Both the position numbers and the translations under genes were made by a program. A DNA stretch of 64,000 nt, taken from assembly GCA_040217815.1 (NCBI GenBank), contig JBEHWI010000001.1:1-64000 (forward strand). The letters run 5' to 3'. The first letter of the stretch is position 1. Each line of letters begins with the position of its first letter. Under the pieces are notes generated by a model that was given only the letters and a program-made list of their open reading frames with translations, was not told the DNA's origin and made no database searches. Shown here one piece after another: positions 17,941 through 25,347 of the stretch. This DNA comes from UBA5314 sp040217815. GTDB lineage: Bacteria > Bacillota > Syntrophomonadia > Syntrophomonadales > Syntrophomonadaceae.

Positions 17941-18025
17941 TTAAGGGCAAAACCACTGAAAAGTGGTGACGCAAAGCTAAAGGGGCTAAAGCGGTAGTTT
18001 ACCGCCAAGCCAGCCAGTTGCCGGA
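17941..18025 (+). promoter_or_regulatory. cyclic-di-GMP-I (GEMM-I) riboswitch aptamer
   Basis: The transcript carries the class I core: AAGGGCAAA, then CCACT-GAAA-AGTGG (a stem with a GNRA tetraloop), then GACGCAAAGC, a GCTAAAG tetraloop-receptor-like stretch, a variable stem GCGGTAG...CTACCGC-like, and the closing AGCCAGCCAGTTGCC. This order and spacing match known cyclic-di-GMP-I riboswitches. An intrinsic terminator follows at 18048-18073, directly before the transglutaminase gene, so the switch acts on transcription. Whether ligand turns the gene on or off cannot be read with certainty. Confidence 0.9.
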
Positions 18026-18047
18026 ATAATGTCCAATTGGGGCATGT

Positions 18048-18073
18048 ACCTGCACTGCTGTGCAGGTTTTTTT
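18048..18073 (+). terminator. riboswitch expression platform terminator
   Basis: ACCTGCAC (18048-18055), loop TGCT, GTGCAGGT (18060-18067), then a run of seven T. It sits between the aptamer and the ribosome site (AAGGAGG, 18078-18084). Confidence 0.9.
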
Positions 18074-18092
18074 CGTTAAGGAGGTTCATAAG

Positions 18093-18974
18093 ATGAAAAG
18101 AATAATTGTATTAGCGGCTTGCATAATAAGCCTTTTGAGTTTCACTCTCCCTGGCGCGGCATCTGCTTCTACCGCATACAGTGTTGGATTTGATTCAAAT
18201 CAAATCCACGTTGCAACTCCACGCAACAGCGGAATTACCTGCGACGGAGCCTTGCAGGTAAATGGTACTTCGCAGCTTGACGTAGTCTGGTTTTGCATCC
18301 GCAATCCGCAAAATGAAGTGACTACCGCCCGCGCAGTTGTTCAAGACGGGCAGTTTGATACCACTCTGAACCTTTCCATGGGTGTCGGTGAATATACCGT
18401 CTGGGCCGGAGACAACCCCAGACGTTTTGACGGTAAAATAAGATTCCTGGTTCAAAGCAAGGCTTCACAGGACAATCGTTATTCCGCCCCGTCCGTTTAT
18501 GTTGACAGTGACAACAATTCGATTGCAAAGCTCGCTTCAACTATTGCACCGGATAATTTGAGCGATGTTGAAAAACTCCGCAACATTCACAATTGGGTGA
18601 CCAGTCATATAGCCTATGACACTGTAGCCCTGGCCAACAACGGATCCAGCAACCTGATTCCCGCCAGCCAAACCCTCTCCAGCGGAAAGGGAATGTGCCG
18701 CGAATACGCCTTCTTGACTGCCGCTCTTTGCCGTGCATCGGGACTGCCGGCCCGCGTCATCTATGGGATGGCCACCCCCCCCAACGGTTCCAGCGGGGGA
18801 ATGCATGCCTGGAATGAAGTTCAAGTAGACGGCAAGTGGGTTTTCGTAGACACTTGTTGGGATGCCGGTTACGTAAGAAATGATGAATTTGTCGCTGCTC
18901 CGGCCACCACATACCTGATGCCTAGCAGCGGATATCCTTCCGACCATAAGGCGACTACAACAGCTCTCTATTAG
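18093..18974 (+). CDS. exported transglutaminase-like protein
   Basis: A 293-residue protein with a signal peptide (about 1-26, ending 'GAASA'). An N-terminal beta-rich region (30-125) resembles a small Ig-like module. The transglutaminase core has the triad Cys202 ('GKGMCREYAFLTAALC'), His238 ('GGMHAWNEVQVDGKW') and Asp253 ('VDTCWD'), so a protease or crosslinking activity outside the cell is likely. ATG 18093 follows AAGGAGG. It is the only gene under the cyclic-di-GMP riboswitch, linking it to the motile/sessile switch; in clostridia such switches often control surface proteins and their proteases. Substrate unknown. Confidence 0.9.
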   Translation: MKRIIVLAACIISLLSFTLPGAASASTAYSVGFDSNQIHVATPRNSGITCDGALQVNGTSQLDVVWFCIRNPQNEVTTARAVVQDGQFDTTLNLSMGVGEYTVWAGDNPRRFDGKIRFLVQSKASQDNRYSAPSVYVDSDNNSIAKLASTIAPDNLSDVEKLRNIHNWVTSHIAYDTVALANNGSSNLIPASQTLSSGKGMCREYAFLTAALCRASGLPARVIYGMATPPNGSSGGMHAWNEVQVDGKWVFVDTCWDAGYVRNDEFVAAPATTYLMPSSGYPSDHKATTTALY

Positions 18975-18992
18975 AATCTAGCATACGCAGAA

Positions 18993-19025
18993 GGGACTGA
19001 CGTAATGGCCAGTCCCTCAGTTTTT
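18993..19025 (+). terminator. terminator of the transglutaminase gene
   Basis: GGGACTG (18993-18999) pairs with CAGTCCC (19010-19016), followed by TCAGTTTTT. Confidence 0.75.
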
Positions 19026-19032
19026 AATGCTA

Positions 19033-19437
19033 TTATTTTTCAATCATTCTCGCTCTTACGGCGACCCTTTTATCCTGCCCCTCCGGCGTACATGTTGCGA
19101 GTGTCAAGGCATTGTACCCGCAGGGGTTGCTAAGTGTCCAATCATCGCTGCCGATACTGTCAACCTGTTCAACCTTATATCGATATACCTGATTATGATA
19201 GGTAAGGGCGATTGTATTCCCTATGGTCAGCTCATGTATGTTGCGAAAAGGTCCGCCATACATGGTCCGATACCCTGCTATAGCCGTGTTCCCCTGACCT
19301 GGTAAAACGGTCTGAGTATACCATCCTGGTCCCAAGGCCAACGCCTCTTGAGAAGTACCTTCAACCACTACCAGCTTGAGCCCTAGTTCCGGTATCCCCA
19401 ATTGGGCCCAGGGAGCTATCTCTCCACTATTGGGCAT
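19033..19437 (-). CDS. decayed class D/E sortase-like protein, catalytic His replaced
   Basis: A 134-residue sortase core: 'IPELGLKLVVVEGTS', 'GPGWYTQTVLPGQGNTAIAG', 'LTLATC' with the nucleophile Cys116, and Arg124 in 'QDKRVAVRA'. The catalytic His expected in 'AGHRT' is Tyr56 (codon TAT, one base from CAT). The N-terminal membrane anchor is missing: the frame continues upstream without a start for about 23 codons ('GDYRDKLEQQSG' is still sortase-like) and then meets TAG near 19507. The encoded protein would be a soluble, inactive core, so a pseudogene is likely. A deliberate pseudo-enzyme is less likely. No LPxTG-type substrate is seen nearby. Confidence 0.75.
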   Translation of the reverse strand: MPNSGEIAPWAQLGIPELGLKLVVVEGTSQEALALGPGWYTQTVLPGQGNTAIAGYRTMYGGPFRNIHELTIGNTIALTYHNQVYRYKVEQVDSIGSDDWTLSNPCGYNALTLATCTPEGQDKRVAVRARMIEK

Positions 19438-19603
19438 AATTAAGCCTCCGGTCGTATCTGCTACTCCTGACTGTTGTTCCAGCTTATCCCGGTAATCACC
19501 CTCTGGCTAACCGTTAATGCTGGAGGCTCAATCGCCTTTATATTGTAAGAAAACTTGGTGTATATAATCGGTTATAGGAGTCAAAAGGATGACATTAAAC
19601 AAA
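19438..19603 (-). pseudogene. degenerate 5' remnant of the sortase gene
   Basis: Directly upstream of the sortase-like frame, on the minus strand, coding-like sequence continues in frame for ~23 codons before a TAG stop. A second frame over about 19470-19580 also reads 36 codons without a start. This fits a gene whose N-terminal signal/anchor part has been lost by frameshift and substitution. No ribosome site or start codon is visible for a full-length protein. Confidence 0.4.
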
Positions 19604-21580
19604 TCATCCTTCTTTTAGAAAAGGACTAATCCATTGACTAATACTATTGGACAGGTTCAACAAGGAATTCAGCTGAGTGAAGTGCAAATAGCAAATCTGC
19701 TGGGGCTGGCTTCCCTCTCTAAATGCCATAACAGCAGTTCTGGGACAGGATTCGGTAGCCACCATGCCCGTATCCAGATCGACGTTTAGCTCAACTATGT
19801 TGGAGGGCCGTATAAAATCGCCGGAAGAAACCTTGCCAATCGCGCCTTGCATAAATCCTTTCCATATAGGACCTGCAGCCGCACTGCCGGTTAAATTTAC
19901 GTTCCGGTCTTTATCATAACCAACCCACACGGCGCAGCAAGTTTTGGCGGTAAACCCAACAAACCAGGCGTCTTTCCTTTGGTCGGTAGTTCCCGTTTTT
20001 CCGGCTGTCGTCAAACCCGGCACTGCCAGCGCAGACCCCGTTCCTCCCGGCATCATAACCCCTTTAAGCATATCGGTGATGATATAAGCATTGTCTGGAT
20101 CAATCGCCTTACTACGATTCGCTTTATTTTCTTCCAGTATTCGGCCATTTCTATCCACAACCTTGATGATATAGTAAGGTGCACAGTAATAACCCTGATT
20201 GGCAAATGCGCAGTAGGCAGCGCATAATTCAATTGGGCTAACTTCGGTTGCACCAAGGGGCAGGGACAAAACCGGTTCTATGTGCTCAAAGCCAAACCGC
20301 TCAGCCCATAGAGCAACCTGCTGCGGTCCCAAACGGTAGTTCAACTGCACAGCGATGGTATTGTCAGAGATCATTAAGGCCTCTTTTAGAGTAAAAGGGC
20401 GCCAGTGGTAAGGATTGTCACCATAATCCGAAGGCCGATAAGGTGGTGAACCGGGTATTTCATATTCGATTTCTTCACACGTTAACATACTGGCCGGTGT
20501 ATAGCCGGAATCGATAGCCAGAGAATACATAAAGGGTTTAAATGTTGAGCCTGGTTGACGCCGGGAATAGACCCGGTTGTAATTAGAGCTGTTATAATCA
20601 CGACCACCCACCATAGCACGAATCTGTCCGGTTTGGGTATCTAATGCTACCACTGCCGACTGCATCTCCTGATCCTTGGATTTCATCCCGGCTACTAAGG
20701 CCTGTTCCGCCGCCCTTTGCATATCCAGATCCAGGCTCGTATACACTTTCAAACCTCCCTGGTACACCTGCCGCTCGCCGTATTTCTTGCTGAGGTATTC
20801 TTGAACCATGGCTACAAAATAGGGCGCATCGCCTGTACGGGATGATGATTGGCGGTAGGTCAGTTTTGCATCAACAGCTTCTTGTTTTTGAGCAGTGCTT
20901 ATCATCCCTTCATCAAGCATTCTCTGTAATACCACAACCTGCCTCTCCTTGGCGGCCTGCGGGTTCTGATAGGGATCATAGTGGCTGGGCCAACGCGGCA
21001 GACCGGCCAGAAGAGCTGATTCGGCCAGGGTTAATTCGGAAGCGCTTTTTCCGAAAAAGGTTCGAGCCGCGACTTCCACCCCATAGGCACCATGCCCAAA
21101 ATATATGGTATTGCAATAAAGGGCCAGGATTTCGTCTTTACTGAATTTTCGCTCCAATAAGAATGAATAATAAAGTTCCTGTATCTTGCGCGTGAAGGTT
21201 CGCTGGTCATTTAGAAACAATTTTTTGGCGGTCTGCTGGGTAATAGTGCTGCCGCCTTCTACAATAGAACCAGCTTTGATATCAGCCACAAGCGCCCTCA
21301 TAATTCCTTCCAGATCAATTCCATGATGCCGATAAAAGTTTTTATCTTCCACTGCCACAATCGCCTGCCGAAAGCTGGGAGCTATTTCATTTATATATAC
21401 ATTAATGCGATTTTCGTCGGAAAGGCCTTGAATAGAACGCCCACTGACATCATAGATCACTGATGGTTCAGGTATATCAAGTCCTGGTAAGCTCCAGCTG
21501 AAAGCCAGGAGAAGAGGAGCAACCAACGTGATGATTATTCCCCAGGCGGCAATTCGTTGTATTGGTCTTCGCCCGTGCAT
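19604..21580 (-). CDS. class A penicillin-binding protein (PBP1-like)
   Basis: A 658-residue bifunctional peptidoglycan synthase and the second of this class in the window. Membrane segment about 11-29. GT51 domain with the catalytic Glu78 in 'AVEDKNFYRHHGID' and 'GGSTITQQTAKK'. Transpeptidase domain with Ser345 in 'PGSTFKP', 'SDN' at 405-407 and KTG at 528-530. It lacks the Cys-rich tail of the other PBP (4962-7352) and ends with a short amphipathic segment ('LLNLSNSISQWI'). ATG 21580 follows CGGAGG; an upstream start at 21619 has no ribosome site. It is monocistronic and next to the sortase remnant. Confidence 0.95.
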   Translation of the reverse strand: MHGRRPIQRIAAWGIIITLVAPLLLAFSWSLPGLDIPEPSVIYDVSGRSIQGLSDENRINVYINEIAPSFRQAIVAVEDKNFYRHHGIDLEGIMRALVADIKAGSIVEGGSTITQQTAKKLFLNDQRTFTRKIQELYYSFLLERKFSKDEILALYCNTIYFGHGAYGVEVAARTFFGKSASELTLAESALLAGLPRWPSHYDPYQNPQAAKERQVVVLQRMLDEGMISTAQKQEAVDAKLTYRQSSSRTGDAPYFVAMVQEYLSKKYGERQVYQGGLKVYTSLDLDMQRAAEQALVAGMKSKDQEMQSAVVALDTQTGQIRAMVGGRDYNSSNYNRVYSRRQPGSTFKPFMYSLAIDSGYTPASMLTCEEIEYEIPGSPPYRPSDYGDNPYHWRPFTLKEALMISDNTIAVQLNYRLGPQQVALWAERFGFEHIEPVLSLPLGATEVSPIELCAAYCAFANQGYYCAPYYIIKVVDRNGRILEENKANRSKAIDPDNAYIITDMLKGVMMPGGTGSALAVPGLTTAGKTGTTDQRKDAWFVGFTAKTCCAVWVGYDKDRNVNLTGSAAAGPIWKGFMQGAIGKVSSGDFIRPSNIVELNVDLDTGMVATESCPRTAVMAFREGSQPQQICYLHFTQLNSLLNLSNSISQWISPFLKEG

Positions 21581-21830
21581 AGCTTTTTTTCCTCCGAATG
21601 TTAAATAGTTGAGACGCACCTCTTTACCAAATTATTCCCCAAGGCAAACGCCCAAAACCATTTTCTGATATCTTTTTTAGCCCGGCTTAAAAAGTTTGAA
21701 GTACGAGCAGGAAAACACGCTGGAGAAATGGAATCTATTTTGGATGTCCCCATACGGGCATACCTAAATTCGGGCATACTAAGCGAGAGCCGGTTGGCCT
21801 TAAAATCCTTTAAGATAGGAGGGGTGCGCG
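21581..21830. other. intergenic between divergent PBP and corA
   Basis: No gene seen. A direct repeat CGGGCATAC occurs at 21758-21766 and 21771-21779 region. No Mg-sensing M-box consensus is recognised upstream of corA. Promoters for both genes must lie here but none stands out. Confidence 0.4.
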
Positions 21831-22808
21831 GTGATAAAAACCTACTTTTACAATGACGAAGATAAAACCATGTACCACGATGTAGACTTAAACCACAAAG
21901 AACAGCTCCTTGTATCACCCCACAACCTGCTATGGATCGACCTTTTTGATTGCTCCGCCAGCGAACTCCATGAAGTCGGACGAATTTTTGATTTCCATCC
22001 ACTGGCCCTGGAGGATTGCCTGCAGGAAAGCCCCCGGGCTAAATTGGACCGTTATGATGATTACAACTTTTTTGTTTTCCACGCTCTGAGATATTTTGAG
22101 GAAGCGGAAGAAGAAGATGAAATAACCAGTATTGAACTTGACGTGTTCATGGGAGCAAATTACCTGGTTACCATCCATCCGGTGGCTCTGGCAGCGGTTG
22201 GGAAAGTTGCCCGGGTTTGCCTCAGCAAGGATGAGTACATGCTTATGGGCCCGGAACACCTTCTATATAGAATTGTAGACAATATCGTTGATGACTATTT
22301 TCCGATTATGGAGCGTCTCGGTGAACGTATTGACGATCTGGAGGATAATATTTTTACCAAGCGCGGTCAGGAAACCTTTGAGGAGATCCTGGCCCTTAAA
22401 ACGACCCTGATTCTGCTACGCAAAGTTTTAATTCCCCAAAGGCGTATCTTTAGCAACATAAGCAGCCATTACACTTTCTTTGTCAGTGAAGAAAACGTTC
22501 CCTATTTCGAAGATCTACTGGATCACCTGGATAGTATATTAGACACCGCCAACACGTTTCGTGATTTGGTTACCAGTTCGACTGAAATCTATTACTCCAT
22601 AATTAATGGACGTACCAGTGAGATAATTACCGTCCTGACCATAATGTCGGTAATAATGATGCCTTTAACGGTGATCACTGGATTTTTTGGCATGAATGTA
22701 AACCTTCCCCTGATGCAAAATCCCTGGGCATATGCCATTATATTCACTGGCATGGTGCTGCTTGCCGTGGGTATGTTGATCTTTTTCAAACGCCGGTCAT
22801 TCATTTAG
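21831..22808 (+). CDS. corA: CorA-family magnesium/divalent cation channel
   Basis: A 325-residue inner-membrane pentameric channel for Mg2+ (or Co2+/Zn2+). A large acidic cytoplasmic domain is followed by two C-terminal membrane segments (about 262-285 and 297-317), with the signature 'FFGMNV' just after the first and a basic tail 'FFKRRSFI'. Start is GTG 21831, preceded by AGGAGGGG. It lies alone between a divergent PBP gene and a converging DUF47 gene. Two MgtC-like genes also lie in this window (24916, 48966). Confidence 0.95.
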   Translation: MIKTYFYNDEDKTMYHDVDLNHKEQLLVSPHNLLWIDLFDCSASELHEVGRIFDFHPLALEDCLQESPRAKLDRYDDYNFFVFHALRYFEEAEEEDEITSIELDVFMGANYLVTIHPVALAAVGKVARVCLSKDEYMLMGPEHLLYRIVDNIVDDYFPIMERLGERIDDLEDNIFTKRGQETFEEILALKTTLILLRKVLIPQRRIFSNISSHYTFFVSEENVPYFEDLLDHLDSILDTANTFRDLVTSSTEIYYSIINGRTSEIITVLTIMSVIMMPLTVITGFFGMNVNLPLMQNPWAYAIIFTGMVLLAVGMLIFFKRRSFI

Positions 22809-22842
22809 CCCCATACTCACAACTTTTTCAGACATTAAATAA

Positions 22843-22867
22843 GGGGATGACCCTGGCGGTCATCCCC
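22843..22867. terminator. terminator between corA and the DUF47 gene
   Basis: GGGGATGACC (22843-22852) pairs with GGTCATCCCC (22858-22867). T-richness is moderate on both sides. It likely serves both converging genes. Confidence 0.6.
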
Positions 22868-22893
22868 TCTCAGCTTTCTGTATTTTGATTCTA

Positions 22894-23529
22894 TCAAGAG
22901 TACTTCACGCAGATATTGCTGATCAGTTCCGCAACATCCTGCACATAGTCCTGGGCCATTTCAATATGTTCATATACCTCGCGCCATTTTATGATTGAAA
23001 TTGGATCGTTTTCGTGTTGATCAAACAGAGCCGCTACTCCGGTTCGATAGAGGCAGTCCTGCTTCTTTTCCAGGTGACGAATTTCTTCAGTACATTCCAT
23101 TATTTCTTTAAGGTTCTTTTCGATGTGGTTTAATAACTGAAGAGCCTTTTCCTGGAGCTGCAGGGCTTGGAACAGGACATCGACCATTTCCTGGATAGTT
23201 GCATCCGGCGGCCCTGCTTTGTACAGAATCATGCGGTCAACGATCCCGGTGATGTAATCAAGGGTGGTTGACAGCTTTTGAACCAGCTGGAAGGCATCTT
23301 CCCGATCAAATGGCAAAATGAAACTGGTGTTTAACCGCTGTACCAGATCTTCAATAATGCGGTCGCCCTCGTGTTCCATTCCGGTAAGTTTAGCCATTTT
23401 AATATCCAGGTCGCTGTAGTCGGATACGACTTCTTTGAGAATTTCGCCGCCTCTGACCACCACCCGGGCGCTCTCACTGAGCATGAAAAACAGTTCTTTG
23501 TCCTTACGGCCAAACATGGCACCCAACAT
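22894..23529 (-). CDS. DUF47 (PhoU-like) protein
   Basis: A 211-residue all-helical protein of the DUF47 family, related to PhoU and usually encoded next to a Pit phosphate transporter. Typical stretches are 'MEHEGDRIIEDLVQRLNTSF', 'LPFDREDAFQLVQKL' and 'IIKWREVYEHIEMAQDYVQ'. The acidic E/D clusters probably bind metal. ATG 23529 follows GGGGGGAG. No Pit gene is adjacent, so the partner must lie elsewhere or it acts with another transporter. Confidence 0.88.
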   Translation of the reverse strand: MLGAMFGRKDKELFFMLSESARVVVRGGEILKEVVSDYSDLDIKMAKLTGMEHEGDRIIEDLVQRLNTSFILPFDREDAFQLVQKLSTTLDYITGIVDRMILYKAGPPDATIQEMVDVLFQALQLQEKALQLLNHIEKNLKEIMECTEEIRHLEKKQDCLYRTGVAALFDQHENDPISIIKWREVYEHIEMAQDYVQDVAELISNICVKYS

Positions 23530-23628
23530 GGCGCTCCCCCCTTAAAATAATACAAGTGCATTTTTTCACTATCCCGGCGGAACTTTTTTAGCCCTCTTTT
23601 TCAGGGAAGTGCAGTCCTATTTTCAAAC

Positions 23629-24507
23629 TTACAATGCTCGCATATAGTCGGGCCGCAGATATTTCTTATCGTTGGAGGCTATGATCTGTTCAATCATCTG
23701 CAGGATTTTTGCCTTGTCACGCGGAAAACGCCCTTTTATAGGAAGGTAGTTGGATGCGTGGTTGCTCCGGAACTCGGTTTCCTGCACGTTTAGATTCTCT
23801 ATCATAATGCGCATTTCGTCAAGTATTTCAAAGGGACCGGGAAGCTCAAACTCCCCTTTCTGTACTTTTTTATACAACTGGGTGTGCGGTACGATCATCA
23901 AGGTTAAAGCACCTATATAATCGGGATTAATTTCGTTCAAAATTTTAGCGGTATTAATTGCATGATCAACAGCTTTGGGGGTTCTTCCCGCCAGGCCCAA
24001 TAAAACAGTCACCGACAACAAGATGCCTGCCTGCCTGACCTTTTTCCCGGCTTCCACCATTTGCTCATAGGTGACTCCCTTGCGAATCTCCTTTAGGAGC
24101 TCCGGGTCCCCGGTTTCAACACCCAGATAAGCAATGTTTAAGCCTGCATCGCGTAAATACTTTAAATCATCGAGGCTTTTGTCAAGAATGCTGCTGGGGC
24201 TGGCATAAACACCAACATGATGAAGACTTGGGAAAGCATTATAAAGTTCTTTTAATATTTCCAAAAGGTCGTTGGTGTCTAGGGCTAGCGCATCTCCATC
24301 ACATAGAAAAACTTTCTCCAAATCGCCGTAGTACAGACGGGCCATGCGAATATCGGCCTTGATCTCATCCAGCCCACGCACCCGGAACTTTTTATCCTTA
24401 TACATTCCACAGAATGTACACTGGTTGTGGGTACAGCCAACCGTGCACTGAAGCAGGTAACTTCTCGCTTCACTGGGTGGTCGATAAATATTTCCTTCAT
24501 AACGCAT
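23629..24507 (-). CDS. radical SAM protein
   Basis: A 292-residue radical S-adenosylmethionine protein. The iron-sulfur motif is 'GCTHNQCTFCGMYK', i.e. Cys-x4-Cys-x2-Cys, instead of the common Cys-x3-Cys-x2-Cys. Further parts of the barrel are visible: 'LCDGDALALD', 'YLGVETGDPELL' and 'LLSVTVLLGLAG'. This subfamily is common in anaerobes and is uncharacterised. ATG 24507 follows AGAAGG; a GTG at 24516 sits inside that site. It is monocistronic between a DUF47 gene and a divergent SASP gene. Confidence 0.9.
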   Translation of the reverse strand: MRYEGNIYRPPSEARSYLLQCTVGCTHNQCTFCGMYKDKKFRVRGLDEIKADIRMARLYYGDLEKVFLCDGDALALDTNDLLEILKELYNAFPSLHHVGVYASPSSILDKSLDDLKYLRDAGLNIAYLGVETGDPELLKEIRKGVTYEQMVEAGKKVRQAGILLSVTVLLGLAGRTPKAVDHAINTAKILNEINPDYIGALTLMIVPHTQLYKKVQKGEFELPGPFEILDEMRIMIENLNVQETEFRSNHASNYLPIKGRFPRDKAKILQMIEQIIASNDKKYLRPDYMRAL

Positions 24508-24631
24508 AAATAACACCTTCTTTTAGGAACCGGATAGTTAATGTCTAACATTTTATAATTTATATTCTTGCCATAAAAAAAGCGATACAGTTCAAAATAA
24601 ATAAGGGTGCGAGTAGAAGGAGGTTTTGGTT

Positions 24632-24808
24632 TTGGCTAGAAAAAGAGGTATCATGTCAGATGAGCTTAAATACGAAATCGCCCGAGAACTCGGTGTTGAC
24701 CATATAGTGGCAACCGAAGGCTGGGGTGGCGTATCTTCTCGAAACTGCGGAAACCTGGTTGCCAAAGCCATTGAAATGGCTGAAAGGAACCTATCTAACC
24801 AACGATAA
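24632..24808 (+). CDS. alpha/beta-type small acid-soluble spore protein
   Basis: A 58-residue SASP, which coats spore DNA and protects it from UV and heat. The two family blocks are clear: 'SDELKYEIARELGV' and 'GWGGVSSRNCGNLVAKAIE'. The germination protease site expected in the first block is only partly recognisable. Start is the second TTG (24632), 8 bases after AGAAGGAGG; the TTG at 24626 is too close to that site. Transcription in the forespore by sigma-G is expected from the family, but no clear box was found. Confirms a spore former. Confidence 0.93.
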   Translation: MARKRGIMSDELKYEIARELGVDHIVATEGWGGVSSRNCGNLVAKAIEMAERNLSNQR

Positions 24809-24826
24809 CTGCAGAGGCTCGCACCG

Positions 24827-24856
24827 TTTGCCGGGAGACTATCCCGGCAAATTTTT
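24827..24856 (+). terminator. SASP terminator
   Basis: TTTGCCGGGA (24827-24836) pairs with TCCCGGCAAA (24842-24851), followed by TTTTT. Confidence 0.85.
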
Positions 24857-24915
24857 ATTCTATAATCATACTTATGACGGCCCGGCTTGGCAAGCAATTT
24901 TTTAGATAAAAAAGA

Positions 24916-25344
24916 TCAAGTAGTATCGTCTTTATCCTTTTTACGGGTTAAAAAACTGCTTATCCAAAACAACATGAGAACAAAAAAGCTGGCAGCCACG
25001 GTAACATGTTTTAATCCGCTGCCAACCAATATGCCCATAATCGCGGTGACCCATAGTCCTGCCGCGCCGGAGAGACCACGGACTTTGCCTTTTTCGTTAA
25101 CCCAGATAAAGCCAGCCCCTAAAAACCCCAGGGCGGCAACTACCTGAGCCGCAAGGCGTCCCGGGTCTGCTGCCCAGGGATTATCCAGAGTAGTAAAAAA
25201 TTCAGTCGATACAACCGACACCAGGGCGGCCCCCATGGCAATCAGCGCATAGGTTCTCACGTCTTCTCGACGCGCCCCCATGAGACCCATGAGTACGCCT
25301 ATGAACCCCGCCAGGCAAATGCGAAAAACAAACAGCCAGGTCAT
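24916..25344 (-). CDS. short MgtC/SapB-family membrane protein
   Basis: A 142-residue protein with four predicted membrane segments and the MgtC core ('GARREDVRTYALIAMGAAL', 'DPGRLAAQVVAALGFLGAG', 'VRGLSGAAGLWVTA'). It lacks the C-terminal soluble domain of the longer paralogue at 48966. MgtC proteins in pathogens inhibit the F-type ATPase and aid growth at low Mg2+; the role here is unknown. ATG 25344 lies three bases after the guaB stop, so it is cotranscribed with guaB. Confidence 0.88.
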   Translation of the reverse strand: MTWLFVFRICLAGFIGVLMGLMGARREDVRTYALIAMGAALVSVVSTEFFTTLDNPWAADPGRLAAQVVAALGFLGAGFIWVNEKGKVRGLSGAAGLWVTAIMGILVGSGLKHVTVAASFFVLMLFWISSFLTRKKDKDDTT

Positions 25345-25347
25345 TGG

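Noticed and set aside
21620..21830. Magnesium (M-box) riboswitch before corA
   Set aside because: No recognisable M-box consensus or terminator.
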